Source: SZAS-79 sp963844255
GTDB taxonomy: Bacteria; Pseudomonadota; Gammaproteobacteria; Burkholderiales; SG8-39
Assembly (NCBI GenBank): GCA_963844255.1
Contig: CAWJNP010000017.1
Span: forward strand, 179,602 to 243,601
Length of the DNA stretch: 64,000 bases
Reading direction: 5' to 3'
Position 1 is the stretch's first letter, and each line of letters starts with the position of its first letter. A model generated the notes under the pieces. That model was not told the origin of the DNA. It searched no databases and worked only from the letters and a program-made list of their open reading frames with translations. Of this stretch, positions 9,033-18,310 are shown piece after piece. The position numbers were made by a program, and so were the translations under genes.

Positions 9033-9148
9033 GTTGCAATTCCTCGCGGGACAGGAAGTTCGCAGGGGCAAAGCGCAGACTGCAAGGATCGATTTTAGCC
9101 CATCGGCCGATTGACCGGGTAGGAGCGCATCGGCTAAGGTTCGCCCCT

Positions 9149-9457
9149 ATGAGTCGTACCCCGCGCCAAAGTTCCCCAGGCGAACCCAGGACCCCCACCG
9201 AAAGCCCCGTCGACGAACTCACGTTCGAGAACGCGCTGGCCGAGCTCGAGAAGCTGGTCGAGCAGATGGAAGGGGGCGATCTTTCGCTCGAGCAGTCCCT
9301 TGCGTCCCACAAGCGCGGGCTCGAGCTCGCGCGCTTCTGCCAGGATCGTCTCGAGTCCGCACAGCAGCAGGTGCGGGTGCTCGAAGGCAATGTTCTGAAG
9401 ACGCTGTCTGCCTCGCGCGACCCGGACGCAGCGGCAACCGACGACAGTGACGACTGA
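9149..9457 (+). CDS. xseB: Exodeoxyribonuclease VII small subunit
   Basis: XseB is the helical small subunit that assembles with XseA into the single-strand exonuclease VII. The 102-residue protein has the diagnostic LTFENALAELEKLVEQMEGG (residues 24-43), DLSLEQSLASHKRGLELARFC and a charged C-terminal tail. It opens the xseB-ispA-dxs group and overlaps the ispA start by 11 bases. TAAGGT lies eight bases before the ATG, slightly outside the six-base leaderless spacing seen at other genes. Confidence 0.95.
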   Translation: MSRTPRQSSPGEPRTPTESPVDELTFENALAELEKLVEQMEGGDLSLEQSLASHKRGLELARFCQDRLESAQQQVRVLEGNVLKTLSASRDPDAAATDDSDD

Positions 9458-10361
9458 GTCCATCGCCGAGTCCAGCGACTTCCCGGCCTGGATGGGCGAA
9501 GTCCAGGCGCGGATGGAATTGGCGCTCGCGCGCCTGCTCCCCGGCCCGCAGGCCGTGCCACAGCGCCTGCACGAGGCGATGCGCTATGCGGTTCTGGATG
9601 GCGGCAAGCGGGTCCGGCCCCTGCTGTGTTTCGCCGCCGGGGAAATCTGTGCCGCGCCGGTTGCGCGCCTGGAAGTGGCCGCCGCGGCCGTCGAGATGAT
9701 CCACGCGTACTCGCTGGTGCACGACGACATGCCCTGCATGGACGACGACATCCTGCGACGCGGCAAGCCGACGGTGCATGTCGAGTACGACCAGGCCACT
9801 GCGCTGCTGGTCGGCGATGCGCTGCAATCGCTTGCCTTCCAGTTGCTGTCGGATGTGCCGCTGGCCGCATCGCCCGCAGCGCAACTGGAGATGGTGAACG
9901 CGCTTGCCGTCGCATCCGGCTCGCGCGGGATGGCGGGCGGCCAGGCGATCGACCTGGAGTCGACCGGCAAGCCGCTCAGCCTGCCTGAACTCGAATTCAT
10001 GCACATCCACAAGACCGGCGCGCTGATTCGCGCCGCAGTGACGCTGGGCGCGCGCTGTGGCGAAGCTCTGGAACCCGGGGCGGCAACACACCTGGACCGT
10101 TACGCGAAATGCATCGGACTCGCGTTTCAGGTTGTGGACGACGTGCTCGACAGCGATGCCAGCACGGCGACGCTGGGCAAGACCGCGGGCAAGGACGCGA
10201 TGCAGGGCAAGGCCACCTATGTGTCGGCGCTGGGGCTCGTGCGGGCGCGTGCGTTCGCAGAAGAGCTGCGCGTCGAGGCGCACACTGCGCTTGCGGGGTT
10301 TGGCGGAAGGGCTGCGCGGCTTGCCCAGCTCGCCGATTTCATCGTTCTGAGAAAATTCTGA
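9447..10361 (+). CDS. ispA: Farnesyl diphosphate (polyprenyl) synthase IspA
   Basis: Condenses IPP with DMAPP and then GPP to give farnesyl diphosphate for quinones and undecaprenol. The 304-residue protein has the first aspartate-rich motif DDMPCMDDD at 93-101 and the second in QVVDDVLD near 228-235, together with GGKRVRP near 52 and MAGGQAIDLE. The start is GTG at 9447, within the xseB end. dxs follows directly, so the locus links DXP synthesis to chain elongation. Confidence 0.96.
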   Translation: MTTESIAESSDFPAWMGEVQARMELALARLLPGPQAVPQRLHEAMRYAVLDGGKRVRPLLCFAAGEICAAPVARLEVAAAAVEMIHAYSLVHDDMPCMDDDILRRGKPTVHVEYDQATALLVGDALQSLAFQLLSDVPLAASPAAQLEMVNALAVASGSRGMAGGQAIDLESTGKPLSLPELEFMHIHKTGALIRAAVTLGARCGEALEPGAATHLDRYAKCIGLAFQVVDDVLDSDASTATLGKTAGKDAMQGKATYVSALGLVRARAFAEELRVEAHTALAGFGGRAARLAQLADFIVLRKF

Positions 10362-10434
10362 GATGACAGCGACGATCGGTCTTCCCGGCGAGTTGCCCGG
10401 GCACGCGGGCGGGCAGGGCAGGGCGGCGACAGAC

Positions 10435-10440
10435 TACAAT
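10435..10440 (+). promoter_or_regulatory. -10 box (TACAAT) for leaderless dxs
   Basis: TACAAT, then CCGTCA, then the dxs ATG at 10447. No Shine-Dalgarno sequence is present although dxs sits behind ispA, so dxs may have its own leaderless promoter in the ispA-dxs gap. Confidence 0.5.
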
Positions 10441-10446
10441 CCGTCA

Positions 10447-12289
10447 ATGTACGAGTTGCTGAAGACCATCAATGATCCCGCCGACCTGCGCCGCCTGGAG
10501 CGCAAGGCGCTGGGGCAGCTCGCCGACGAACTGCGGGCCTACGTGCTCGATTCGGTCTCGAAGACCGGCGGCCACCTTTCCTCGAACCTCGGCACGGTCG
10601 AGCTGACCATTGCCCTGCACTACGTATTCAATACGCCGGAGGACCGCATCGTCTGGGACGTCGGCCACCAGACCTATCCGCACAAGATCCTCACGGGCCG
10701 GCGCGAGCGCATGTCCAGCCTGCGCCAGGCCGGCGGCCTGTCCGGGTTTCCGAAACGCGAAGAATCGGCATACGACACCTTCGGCACCGCGCACTCGTCG
10801 ACCTCGATCTCCGCGGCGCTGGGCATGGCGGCGGCGGCGAAGCTGAAGGGCGAGAAGCGCCACGCGATCGCGGTGATCGGCGATGGCGCAATGTCGGCCG
10901 GCATGGCATTCGAGGCAATGAACAATGCGGGCACGATGGACGTCGAGCTGCTGGTGGTGCTGAACGACAACGAGATGTCGATCTCGCCGCCGGTCGGCGC
11001 GCTGACAAACTACCTCGCGCGCCTGATGTCGGGCCGGATGTACGACACCGCCAAGCGCGCCAGCGAACACGTGCTCAAGCGGATCAACATGTGGGAACTG
11101 GCGCGGCGCGCCGAAGAGCACGTCAAGGGCATGGTGACGCCCTCCACCCTGTTCGAGGAATTCGGCTTCAACTACATCGGGCCGATCGACGGGCACGACC
11201 TCGATGCGCTGCTGCCGACGCTGACCAACATCAAGAAACTCAAGGGCCCGCAGTTCCTCCACGTGATCACGCGCAAGGGCCAGGGCTACAAGCTGGCCGA
11301 GGACGATCCGGTGCTGTACCACGGGCCGGGAAAGTTCGATCCAGCCGAGGGCATCAAGGCGTCTTCGGGTGCCAAGCCGACCTACAGCCAGGTGTTCGGC
11401 GACTGGCTGTGCGAAGTCGCTGCGAAGGACAAGCGCATGGTCGCGATCACGCCCGCGATGCGCGAAGGCTCGGGGATGATGAAGTACTCGGCTGCGTATC
11501 CCGAGCGCTACTTCGACGTCGGCATCGCCGAGCAGCACGCGGTCACCTTTGCCGCGGGCGTGGCCTGCGAAGGGCTGCGGCCGGTGGTCGCGATCTACTC
11601 GACCTTCCTGCAGCGCGGCTACGACCAGTTGATCCACGACGTCGCGATCCAGAACCTGCCGGTGTTGTTTGCGCTCGATCGCGGCGGGGTGGTCGGCGGC
11701 GACGGCGCGACGCACAACGGCGCGTTCGACTACGCCTTCCTGCGCTGCATCCCCAACATGACGGTGATGGCGCCTTCGGACGAGGACGAGTGCCGCCAGA
11801 TGCTCACGACCGGGCTGAACCTCGACGGACCCTCGGCCGTGCGCTATCCGCGCGGTGCCGGCCCGGGCGCGTCGCTGGTCAAACCCCTGGTGGGTCTGAC
11901 GGTCGGCAAGGGCGAGGTGCGTCGCCGCGGCAAGCGGATCGCGATCCTCGCGTTCGGGGCGATGCTGGCGCCGGCGCTGGCCGCCGCCGAGCTGCTCGAC
12001 GCGACGGTGGCCAACATGCGCTTCGTGAAGCCGCTGGACGACGCGCTGGTGCGCGAACTTGCCGCCTCGCACGAACTGCTCGTCACGGTGGAGGAGCATT
12101 CGATACAGGGGCGGTGCCGGCAGCGCGGTATGCGAAGCGCTTGCTTCGTTCAAGCTGGACCCGCACATCCTGCTGCTCGGCCTGCCCGACCGCTTCATCG
12201 ACCATGGCGATCCGGCAAGGCTGCTTGCCTCGGTCGGGCTGGACTGCGACGGGATAGTGAAATCCATCAAGGCAGCAATACCCGAGTAA
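10447..12289 (+). CDS. dxs: 1-deoxy-D-xylulose-5-phosphate synthase, one frame break
   Basis: A thiamine-diphosphate enzyme catalysing the first step of the MEP pathway. One frame runs from MYELLKTINDPADLRRL to VEEHSIQG; the end (GGAGSAVCEALASFKL onward) is in another frame after about 12110. Removing one G from the GGGG run there restores the gene, giving about 613 residues. Seen motifs are DVGHQTYPHKILTGR, GDGAMSAGMAFEAMN (ThDP binding), GPIDGHDL, and the transketolase pyrimidine domain DVGIAEQHAVTFAAG. The break is most likely a homopolymer error. Confidence 0.95.
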
Positions 12290-12302
12290 TTCTGTCGGAT
12301 GT

Positions 12303-12308
12303 TATAAT
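12303..12308 (+). promoter_or_regulatory. Extended -10 (TGTTATAAT) for leaderless folE2
   Basis: A perfect TATAAT preceded by TG-n (an extended -10), then six bases, then the folE2 ATG at 12315. There is no room for a ribosome-binding site downstream of the predicted start, making this the clearest of the seven leaderless signals. Confidence 0.6.
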
Positions 12309-12314
12309 CCGCAA

Positions 12315-13134
12315 ATGAATACACGCGACCCCCGCATCACTCCCGACGCGATCCCCGACATTCAGAGTTCCGCCGACACGCGGCGCCTGGCGATCGACAA
12401 GGTCGGCATCAAGGCGATCCGCCATCCCGTGAAGATCCAGGAGCAGGGCGGCGGCGTGCAGCACACCATCGCCATGTTCAACATGTACGTGCGCCTGCCG
12501 CACCATTTCAAGGGCACCCACATGTCGCGCTTCGTCGAGATCCTCAACGCGCACGAGCGCGAAATCTCGGTCGAAGTCGTTCCAGGTCATGCTGCGCGAG
12601 ATGGTCGAGAAGCTCGAGGCGCGAGGACGGCCACATCGAGATGACCTTTCCCTACTTCATCGACAAGGCGGCACCGGTGTCCGGCGTGCACAGCCTGATG
12701 GACTACGAGGTCACCTTCATCGGCGAGATCCGCGAAGGCAAGCCGGTGTTCTCGATGAAGGTGCTGGTGCCGGTCACCAGCCTGTGCCCGTGCTCGAAGA
12801 AGATCTCCGACTACGGCGCGCACAACCAGCGCTCGCACGTCACGGTCACCGCGACGCACCAACGACTTCGTCTGGATCGAGGAGATCGTCGACGCTGGTC
12901 GAGAAGCAGGCCTCGTGCGAGCTCTACGGCCTGCTCAAGCGGCCGGACGAGAAGTACGTGACCGAACGCGCCTACGACAATCCGAAGTTCGTCGAGGACA
13001 TGGTGCGCGACGTCGCCGCGGTGCTGAACGACGATGCGCGCATCGACGCCTACGTGGTGGAATCGGAGAACTTCGAATCGATCCACAACCACTCGGCCTA
13101 CGCGCTGATCGAGAAGAACAAGCGTACGCAGTAG
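12315..13134 (+). CDS. folE2: GTP cyclohydrolase FolE2, frame broken about four times
   Basis: FolE2 is the metal-flexible type IB GTP cyclohydrolase that makes dihydroneopterin triphosphate for folate and queuosine. Pieces in order are DKVGIKAIRHPV and GTHMSRFVEILN (one frame), MLREMVEKLEA (break near 12576), HIEMTFPYFIDKAAPVSGVHSLMDY and VPVTSLCPCSKKISDYGAHNQRS (after about 12615; the cysteine is the metal ligand), then FVWIEEIVD (after 12858) and VEKQASCELYGLLKRPDEKYVTE to the end (after 12894). Most breaks are explained by one extra G or C. Together with queG, the window holds two queuosine-related genes. Confidence 0.92.
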
Positions 13135-13217
13135 CACGGACTGCGGCACGCAGCTGCGGCTCCCAGAGGCGACCGGGGGGGAGGGGTCTGAGGGGAGGGG
13201 CGCAGCCCTTCCCCTTG

Positions 13218-13901
13218 CTAGTACCGCCTTTTCAGCGTCATCGAGCCGCCTTCGTTGCGCATCTCGACCCGGTTCAGAAAACTCATGCCGAGCAACGGCT
13301 GCGTGAGCCCGCCGCCATCGAGCACGATCGCGTCCACGTTGAGCAGTTCGATCTCACCGATCCGCACACTGTCGAGCTTGACCTGGTAGATCGGCGCGGG
13401 CCCGTTGGCGGTCTGTGCAATGGCACGCGTGCCACTGGCGAATTTCAGGCCGATGCGACGCGCATCATTACCGGGAATCGAGATCATGGTCGCGCCCGTG
13501 TCGACCAGAAAGCGCATGCCCGCGCCGTTGACGGTGCTGTCGGCGACGAAGTGCCCCCTGCCGTCGGCCGTGAGGATTGCCTGGGCCGCATGGCCGTTGC
13601 CGGCCTCCGGTCCGGGCCGGTGCTGGCCCAGGGGAACGGTCCGGCGCCGTCCGGACTCCTCGATCACCGCGCCCGACTTGTCCACCGACACCAGTGTCGC
13701 GCCAGCCACCGTGCGGCCGATACGCACAGTCTGCGGCGCGCCGTCGTCAACCACGAGGACCGCGCCCTTGCCGGGAAACACGCCGATCACGCTGATACCA
13801 CCGGCGAGGACGCAGCCCGGGAAGGCAAGCAGGGCCGCAAGCGCCCACATACAATTGCGCGAACGGAAAAGATCGGGAAAGCCAATGAAGCCCATTGCCA
13901 T
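13218..13901 (-). CDS. Retropepsin-like aspartic protease (TIGR02281 type), exported
   Basis: About 227 residues with a hydrophobic N-terminal segment (WALAALLAFPGCVLAGG, about residues 19-35) that looks like a signal peptide or anchor. The clan AA catalytic loop is FLVDTGATMISIP near 133-145, and LLGMSFLNRVEMR near the end is the conserved closing motif. Only one aspartate motif is present, so the enzyme should act as a dimer. The start at 13901 overlaps the divergent amidotransferase gene by 17 bases; a later Met at 13850 avoids this but loses the basic n-region. The substrate is unknown. Confidence 0.85.
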   Translation of the reverse strand: MAMGFIGFPDLFRSRNCMWALAALLAFPGCVLAGGISVIGVFPGKGAVLVVDDGAPQTVRIGRTVAGATLVSVDKSGAVIEESGRRRTVPLGQHRPGPEAGNGHAAQAILTADGRGHFVADSTVNGAGMRFLVDTGATMISIPGNDARRIGLKFASGTRAIAQTANGPAPIYQVKLDSVRIGEIELLNVDAIVLDGGGLTQPLLGMSFLNRVEMRNEGGSMTLKRRY

Positions 13902-14592
13902 ATTCAGACACGCCCGGAGTGAAGGCCCGGGTTATTTTGCCACATACCTGGAGCGCAAGTCGGTGCCCTGGACGCTGGTGGCGATGGACGACGGGGAGAC
14001 GGTGCCGAAAAACCCCCGCGACTATTCCGGAATCGCCTTCATGGGCGGGCCGATGAGCGTCAATGACGACCTCCCGTGGATTGCGTCGCTGCGCGAACTG
14101 ATCCGCGAGGCGGTGCGCAAGGATGTGCCCATGATCGGCCATTGCCTCGGCGCCCAGCTGATGTCGAAGGCACTGGGCGGGTCGGTCGGCCCGAATCCGG
14201 TAAAGGAAATCGGCTGGGGCGAGGTCCGGGTTGCCGACAACGGCGTTGCGCGTGCCTGGTTCGGTTCGCTCGAGCCCTTCACCGCCTTCCACTGGCATGG
14301 CGAGACATTCACCATTCCACCGGGCGCAACCCGCATCGCGTCCTCCGACTGGTGCGCAAACCAGGCATTCGCGCTGGGCAGGCACCTGGGCCTGCAGTGC
14401 CATGTGGAGATGACGCCCGAACTGATCCGCTCCTGGGGCCGGCTGGGGCGGGACGAGATCGATGCGTCCGACAGCCCGGCCGTGCAGAAGCCCGAGCAGA
14501 TGGAGGACGAGATCGAGGATCGCGTGGTGCAGCTGAACGCAGTGGCCAACCGTCTCTACGGTCACTGGATCGAGGGTCTCACGAAGGCCTGA
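13885..14592 (+). CDS. Type 1 glutamine amidotransferase-like protein
   Basis: A 235-residue class I glutamine amidotransferase domain standing alone. The nucleophile Cys87 is in MIGHCLGAQL, the catalytic His is in LGLQCHVEMTPE near 172, and the substrate loop is FMGGPMSV near 52. Stand-alone relatives are annotated as GMP-synthase-like or gamma-glutamyl peptidases. The acceptor is unknown and nothing nearby suggests one. It starts back to back with the aspartic protease gene. Confidence 0.87.
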   Translation: MKPIAIFRHARSEGPGYFATYLERKSVPWTLVAMDDGETVPKNPRDYSGIAFMGGPMSVNDDLPWIASLRELIREAVRKDVPMIGHCLGAQLMSKALGGSVGPNPVKEIGWGEVRVADNGVARAWFGSLEPFTAFHWHGETFTIPPGATRIASSDWCANQAFALGRHLGLQCHVEMTPELIRSWGRLGRDEIDASDSPAVQKPEQMEDEIEDRVVQLNAVANRLYGHWIEGLTKA

Positions 14593-14628
14593 TCCCGGCC
14601 GTGCGCCTCGCACTCGCTCAAGGCGATG

Positions 14629-14646
14629 TGTATCGATACCGATACA
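14629..14646. repeat. 18-bp dyad element, copy B (inverted)
   Basis: TGTATCGATACCGATACA, the exact reverse complement of 2691-2708. It sits in the convergent gap between the amidotransferase and yajQ stops, so it is not an obvious operator for either gene. Confidence 0.6.
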
Positions 14647-14652
14647 TCAGAC

Positions 14653-14675
14653 TGCCCGGACAGCCGCTCCGGGCA
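14653..14675. terminator. Bidirectional hairpin between convergent genes
   Basis: TGCCCGGA and TCCGGGCA form an eight-pair stem around a seven-base loop, 60 bases past the amidotransferase stop and 15 bases past the yajQ stop. No U-tract follows on either strand, so termination strength is uncertain. Confidence 0.5.
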
Positions 14676-14689
14676 TGGATTCTTGGAAA

Positions 14690-15175
14690 CTAATCTCTGA
14701 AATTGTTGAACTGCAGCGGGATGTCCTCGACCTTGCTTCGGACCAGCTGGATCGCCGCCTGGAGGTCGTCGCGCTTGGTGCCGTTGACGCGCAATGCATC
14801 GCCCTGGATGCTGGTGGTGACCTTGATCTTCGATTCCTTGATCAGCTTGGCGATGGCCTTGGACTTGTCGGTAGGCACGCCGGTCTTGACCGAGATCACC
14901 CGTTTTACCCGCTCGCCGCCGATCTTTTCCGGGTCGTTCATCTCCAGGTAGCGGATGTCCACGCCGCGCTTGGCGAGCTTGACGCGCATGACCTCGAGCA
15001 CCTGGTCGAGCCTGGCCTCGCTGTCGGCGTAGGCTGTGATCTCGAGCTCCTTCAGTTCGAAGCGCGCGTCGGTGCCCTTGAAGTCGAAGCGCGTCGAGAC
15101 TTCCTTGTTGGCCTGCTCGATGGCGTTCTTCACTTCCTGCTTGTTCGGTTCGGAGACGATGTCGAATGAGGGCAT
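14690..15175 (-). CDS. yajQ: YajQ family nucleotide-binding protein
   Basis: A 161-residue YajQ/DUF520 protein with two ferredoxin-like domains. Family members bind nucleotides (cyclic di-GMP in Xanthomonas) or RNA. Diagnostic segments are PSFDIVSEPNKQEVKNAIEQ, STRFDFKGTDARFEL and GDALRVNGTKRDDLQ, and it ends ...LQFNNFRD as usual. I took the ATG at 15175 because MPSFDIVSE is the family start and GGAAAGG lies just upstream; eight extra upstream codons are possible but atypical. Confidence 0.95.
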   Translation of the reverse strand: MPSFDIVSEPNKQEVKNAIEQANKEVSTRFDFKGTDARFELKELEITAYADSEARLDQVLEVMRVKLAKRGVDIRYLEMNDPEKIGGERVKRVISVKTGVPTDKSKAIAKLIKESKIKVTTSIQGDALRVNGTKRDDLQAAIQLVRSKVEDIPLQFNNFRD

Positions 15176-15216
15176 GGCTTTCCTTTCCGCTTCGGGCAAG
15201 GGCGTATTCTAGACCC

Positions 15217-16024
15217 TCACTTGAACTGCTCGTCGCGCCACTTGATCGCGGCCTTGAGGCCCTGTTCCTTCGCCACCTTGCGGAACGCGGCGCCCTCGGG
15301 GGAGGGGGCCATCGAAGTCAGGCAGAACATCTCCTGGCCGTAGTCGATGTTGGCCATCAGCCCGCGCATGTCGTAGGCCCGGTTGATCGCCTCCTTGTTC
15401 TGCTTCATCGCAATTGCGGGCAGGCGCCCGAGGCGCAGCGCGATCTTCTTCGCCTCGCTCATCAGGTCCGCGGCCGGCACCACGCGGTTGACCAGTCCCA
15501 TGCGCCAGGCCTCGTCGCGCACTCACGCGCTCGCCCAGGAGCAGGAGCTCCTTGGTGTGCTTCATGCCGATGACCCAGGGCATGATCAGGAACGGCGGGG
15601 CCGAGCAGAACTCGATCTCGGGTTCGCCGAACTGCGCCGTGTCAGCGGCGACCGTGTAGTCGCAGGTCATCGACAGGTCGCAACCACCGCCCAGACAATA
15701 CCCGTTGATCGCCGCCACGACCGGCAGGCGGGACTTCCAGATCTTGAGCCAGGTCTCGTTGCCGTCCTTGGCGTGGTCGCGCCAGTCCTGCACCGTGGTG
15801 CGCGGTTTCTCACGCGGCGTGATGTCGAATCCTGCACTGAACGCGCGGCCGTTGCCGGTGATGATCAGCGCGCGCACCGATTCGTCCGGCTCGAGCTCGG
15901 CCATCGCAGCGCGGATGTCCGCGAGCAGCTGGTCGGAGAGCGAGTTCATCTTGTCCGGGCGATTCAGCGTGAGTGTCGCGACGATGCCGTCGCGTTCCAG
16001 CGTGATGGTCTGATACGCAGCCAT
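15217..16024 (-). CDS. Enoyl-CoA hydratase/isomerase family protein, one frame break
   Basis: A crotonase-fold protein of about 269 residues. The oxyanion-hole segments are RAFSAGFDI near 62 and INGYCLGGGCDLSMTCDY near 108. After LLGERVSAR the frame changes near 15523 and continues DEAWRMGLVNRVVPA to the stop at 15217; one extra base explains it. It lies 12 bases downstream of the NDP-forming acyl-CoA synthetase on the same strand, with AAAGGAAC before its ATG, so the two form a CoA-thioester catabolic operon. The substrate is unknown. Confidence 0.88.
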
Positions 16025-16035
16025 GGAAGTTCCTT

Positions 16036-18189
16036 TCAGTGAGGGCGGAGAGGGTGCTTGCGGGGAATCACGAGGGCGTCGAGGACGCGCACACCGCCAC
16101 CGGCCGGGAGCACGGTGACGGGGTTCAGGTCGATCGCTTCGATGAGGTCGCCGTACATTGCGGCAACCGAGGAGAGCGCCACCAGCAGGCCGGCAAGGGC
16201 CGCGATGTCGGCCGGGGGCGCGCCGCGGAAGCCGGCCAGGCGCGTCTGCGCGCGCGTCGAGGCGATCAGGGTGAGGGCGCGGGCATGGTCGATCGGCGCG
16301 AGGGCGAGCGCTGCATCCTTCACGAGTTCGACCAGGATGCCGCCGCTGCCGGTGACGATGCCCATGCCGAACGGCGCGCACTGCGACAGGCCGGCAATCA
16401 TCTCGATACCACCGGCGACCATCTCCTGCACGACGACACCGGCCACCACGGCCTGCGGCGCCTTCTGCCGCACCGAGGCGAGAATCTCCCGGTAGGCAGC
16501 GACCACCGCAGCAGCGTCTGGCAGGCCCACGCGCACGCCGCCGACTTCGGTCTTGTGCGCGATCTCGGCCGACTCGATCTTGAGCACCACCGGGTAGCCT
16601 AGCGCCGCGGCCGCCGCGATCGCTTCCGTTTCCGATGTGGCGAGCGTCTCGCGTGTCACGGGCAGCCCGCAGGCGGCGAGGAACTGCTTGGCTTCGCGCT
16701 CGCTGAACGGCGCGCCCGTCTGAAGGCGTGCGCGCCAGACGGGATCGGCCGGTCTCGCCACGGCCGCGACCGCGGGTTCGGCGCGCAGGGCGCGCGAATA
16801 TTCGAACAGGCGGCGGATGGCCAGCAGGCTCGCACGCGTGCCCTGCATCACGGCAACGTCGGTTCCCGCGAACGGCTCGATCACGCCCGCGTGAATTCCG
16901 CCGGCGGTCGGATTGAAGAATGCGACGGGCTTGGCCAGGCGCGCGGCCACGGCCGCAACCCGTTCCGCGATCCGCCGGTAGTTGCCCGAGCCGAGTTTCG
17001 ACAGGCCGGGCGAACAGTCCTGCGCGACGGCCACCAGCGCAATGCCGGGGTCGGAGGCGAGCGCGTCCATGCAGGCTTCATAGACCGACACGTCGTATAC
17101 CGCGTTACCGGTGGCGTCGAGCGGATTGGATGCGGTGCCGAAGCCCGGCAGTGCGGTGCGCAGGCGCGCCTTGGTTTCCTCGGCAGGGTCCGGAAGCGTC
17201 ACGCCGGTGCGCTCCGCGACGTCGCAGAGCATCGCGGTTTCCCCGCCACTCACCGAGATGATGCCCAGGCCCTCGCCGCGCGGCAGTCGCCTGACGGCGA
17301 GCATGAGCGCGATGCTCTCGGCCATCTCGTCCAGGTCGTCGACCGCGATCACGCCGTTGGCGCGGAAGAAGTCCGCGTAGGCTTCGGCAGAACCGGCCAG
17401 CGACCCGGTATGCGCGGCGGAGGCGGCCGCGCCCTTCGCAGACCGGCCGACCTTGAGCACGATGACCGGCTTGCCGGCGCGGTGCATTGCCGACATCGCG
17501 CGTGCAAAGCGCGCCGCGTCACTCATCTGCTCCATGAACAGGGTGACCACGCGCGTGGATTCGTCGGTGGCGAGAAACTCGAGATAGCCGGCCATGTCGA
17601 CGACTGCCGAATTGCCCGCCGACACCATGTACGACATGCCGAACCGGCCCAGCGTGGAGATCGCGATGCAGCCGGAGCCAGAATGCGAGACCACGGCGAG
17701 CCCGCCGGTGCGCAGGCTCTCGGGCACCGAAGAACTGTAGAGTGAAATCCGCCCGGTCACGTTGACGAGACCAAGGCAGTTCGGCCCGCAGATCACGAGG
17801 CCGGTGCGCTCGCACAGCGCCTGCAGTTCGTCCTGGCGTGCGCGACCCGCAGCGTCGGTTTCGGCAAAGCCGCTGGCGAATACCACGGCCGCGCGCGTGC
17901 CGCGTTCGGCGGCCTCCGCCAGCGCCGGGATGACCTTGTCCGAGGACAACGCGACGACGGCGCAGTCCGGCGCCTCCGGCAGCGATGCAAGATTCGCATA
18001 CGCGCGCAGCCCGGCAACCTCGGGCGCGCTGGGGTGCACCGGAAAGATGCGGCCCTGGTAGCCAAACCGGACGAGGTTGGCGACCGCATTGTTGCCGAGC
18101 GTGTTTGCACGGGGAGACGCGCCCAGTACAGCGATCGAGCGTGGCTGCATCAGGGGTGTCAGCGGGGATGGGGCAGACGCAGAACTCAT
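16036..18189 (-). CDS. Acetate--CoA ligase family protein (NDP-forming acyl-CoA synthetase)
   Basis: A 717-residue fusion of the alpha and beta parts of ADP-forming acyl-CoA synthetases, which interconvert acyl-CoA + ADP + Pi with acid + CoA + ATP. The order is a CoA-binding Rossmann domain (IAVLGASPRANTLGNNAV from about 18), ligase-like CoA domains with the phospho-histidine region (VSHSGSGC, AAAHTGSLAGS), and a C-terminal ATP-grasp domain (LGYPVVLKIESAEIAHKTEVGGV). It is intact and co-directional with the enoyl-CoA hydratase; feruloyl- or medium-chain acyl-CoA relatives share this pairing. The substrate is not assignable. Confidence 0.9.
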   Translation of the reverse strand: MSSASAPSPLTPLMQPRSIAVLGASPRANTLGNNAVANLVRFGYQGRIFPVHPSAPEVAGLRAYANLASLPEAPDCAVVALSSDKVIPALAEAAERGTRAAVVFASGFAETDAAGRARQDELQALCERTGLVICGPNCLGLVNVTGRISLYSSSVPESLRTGGLAVVSHSGSGCIAISTLGRFGMSYMVSAGNSAVVDMAGYLEFLATDESTRVVTLFMEQMSDAARFARAMSAMHRAGKPVIVLKVGRSAKGAAASAAHTGSLAGSAEAYADFFRANGVIAVDDLDEMAESIALMLAVRRLPRGEGLGIISVSGGETAMLCDVAERTGVTLPDPAEETKARLRTALPGFGTASNPLDATGNAVYDVSVYEACMDALASDPGIALVAVAQDCSPGLSKLGSGNYRRIAERVAAVAARLAKPVAFFNPTAGGIHAGVIEPFAGTDVAVMQGTRASLLAIRRLFEYSRALRAEPAVAAVARPADPVWRARLQTGAPFSEREAKQFLAACGLPVTRETLATSETEAIAAAAALGYPVVLKIESAEIAHKTEVGGVRVGLPDAAAVVAAYREILASVRQKAPQAVVAGVVVQEMVAGGIEMIAGLSQCAPFGMGIVTGSGGILVELVKDAALALAPIDHARALTLIASTRAQTRLAGFRGAPPADIAALAGLLVALSSVAAMYGDLIEAIDLNPVTVLPAGGGVRVLDALVIPRKHPLRPH

Positions 18190-18310
18190 GGGGAAATGCA
18201 GCAGGTGGCGATGTTTTCGATGGTATGTGAATTGCCTGACGTTCGATAGGCGGCCCGCCTAGAGTTGCTCGGCAACGACTTCGTTGTCAAAGGGGAAATC
18301 GAAAATAAAT

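Noticed and set aside
12267..12280. GGCAGCAATA near the dxs end as a third copy of the R1/R2 motif
   Set aside because: It encodes KAAIPE at the dxs C-terminus, lacks the second copy 52 bases away and the CCCGGRRACCC part.
10444..12324. 626-codon open frame on the minus strand opposite dxs
   Set aside because: Antisense shadow of a conserved gene in GC-rich DNA; its translation is Arg/His/Gln/Val-rich with no family features.
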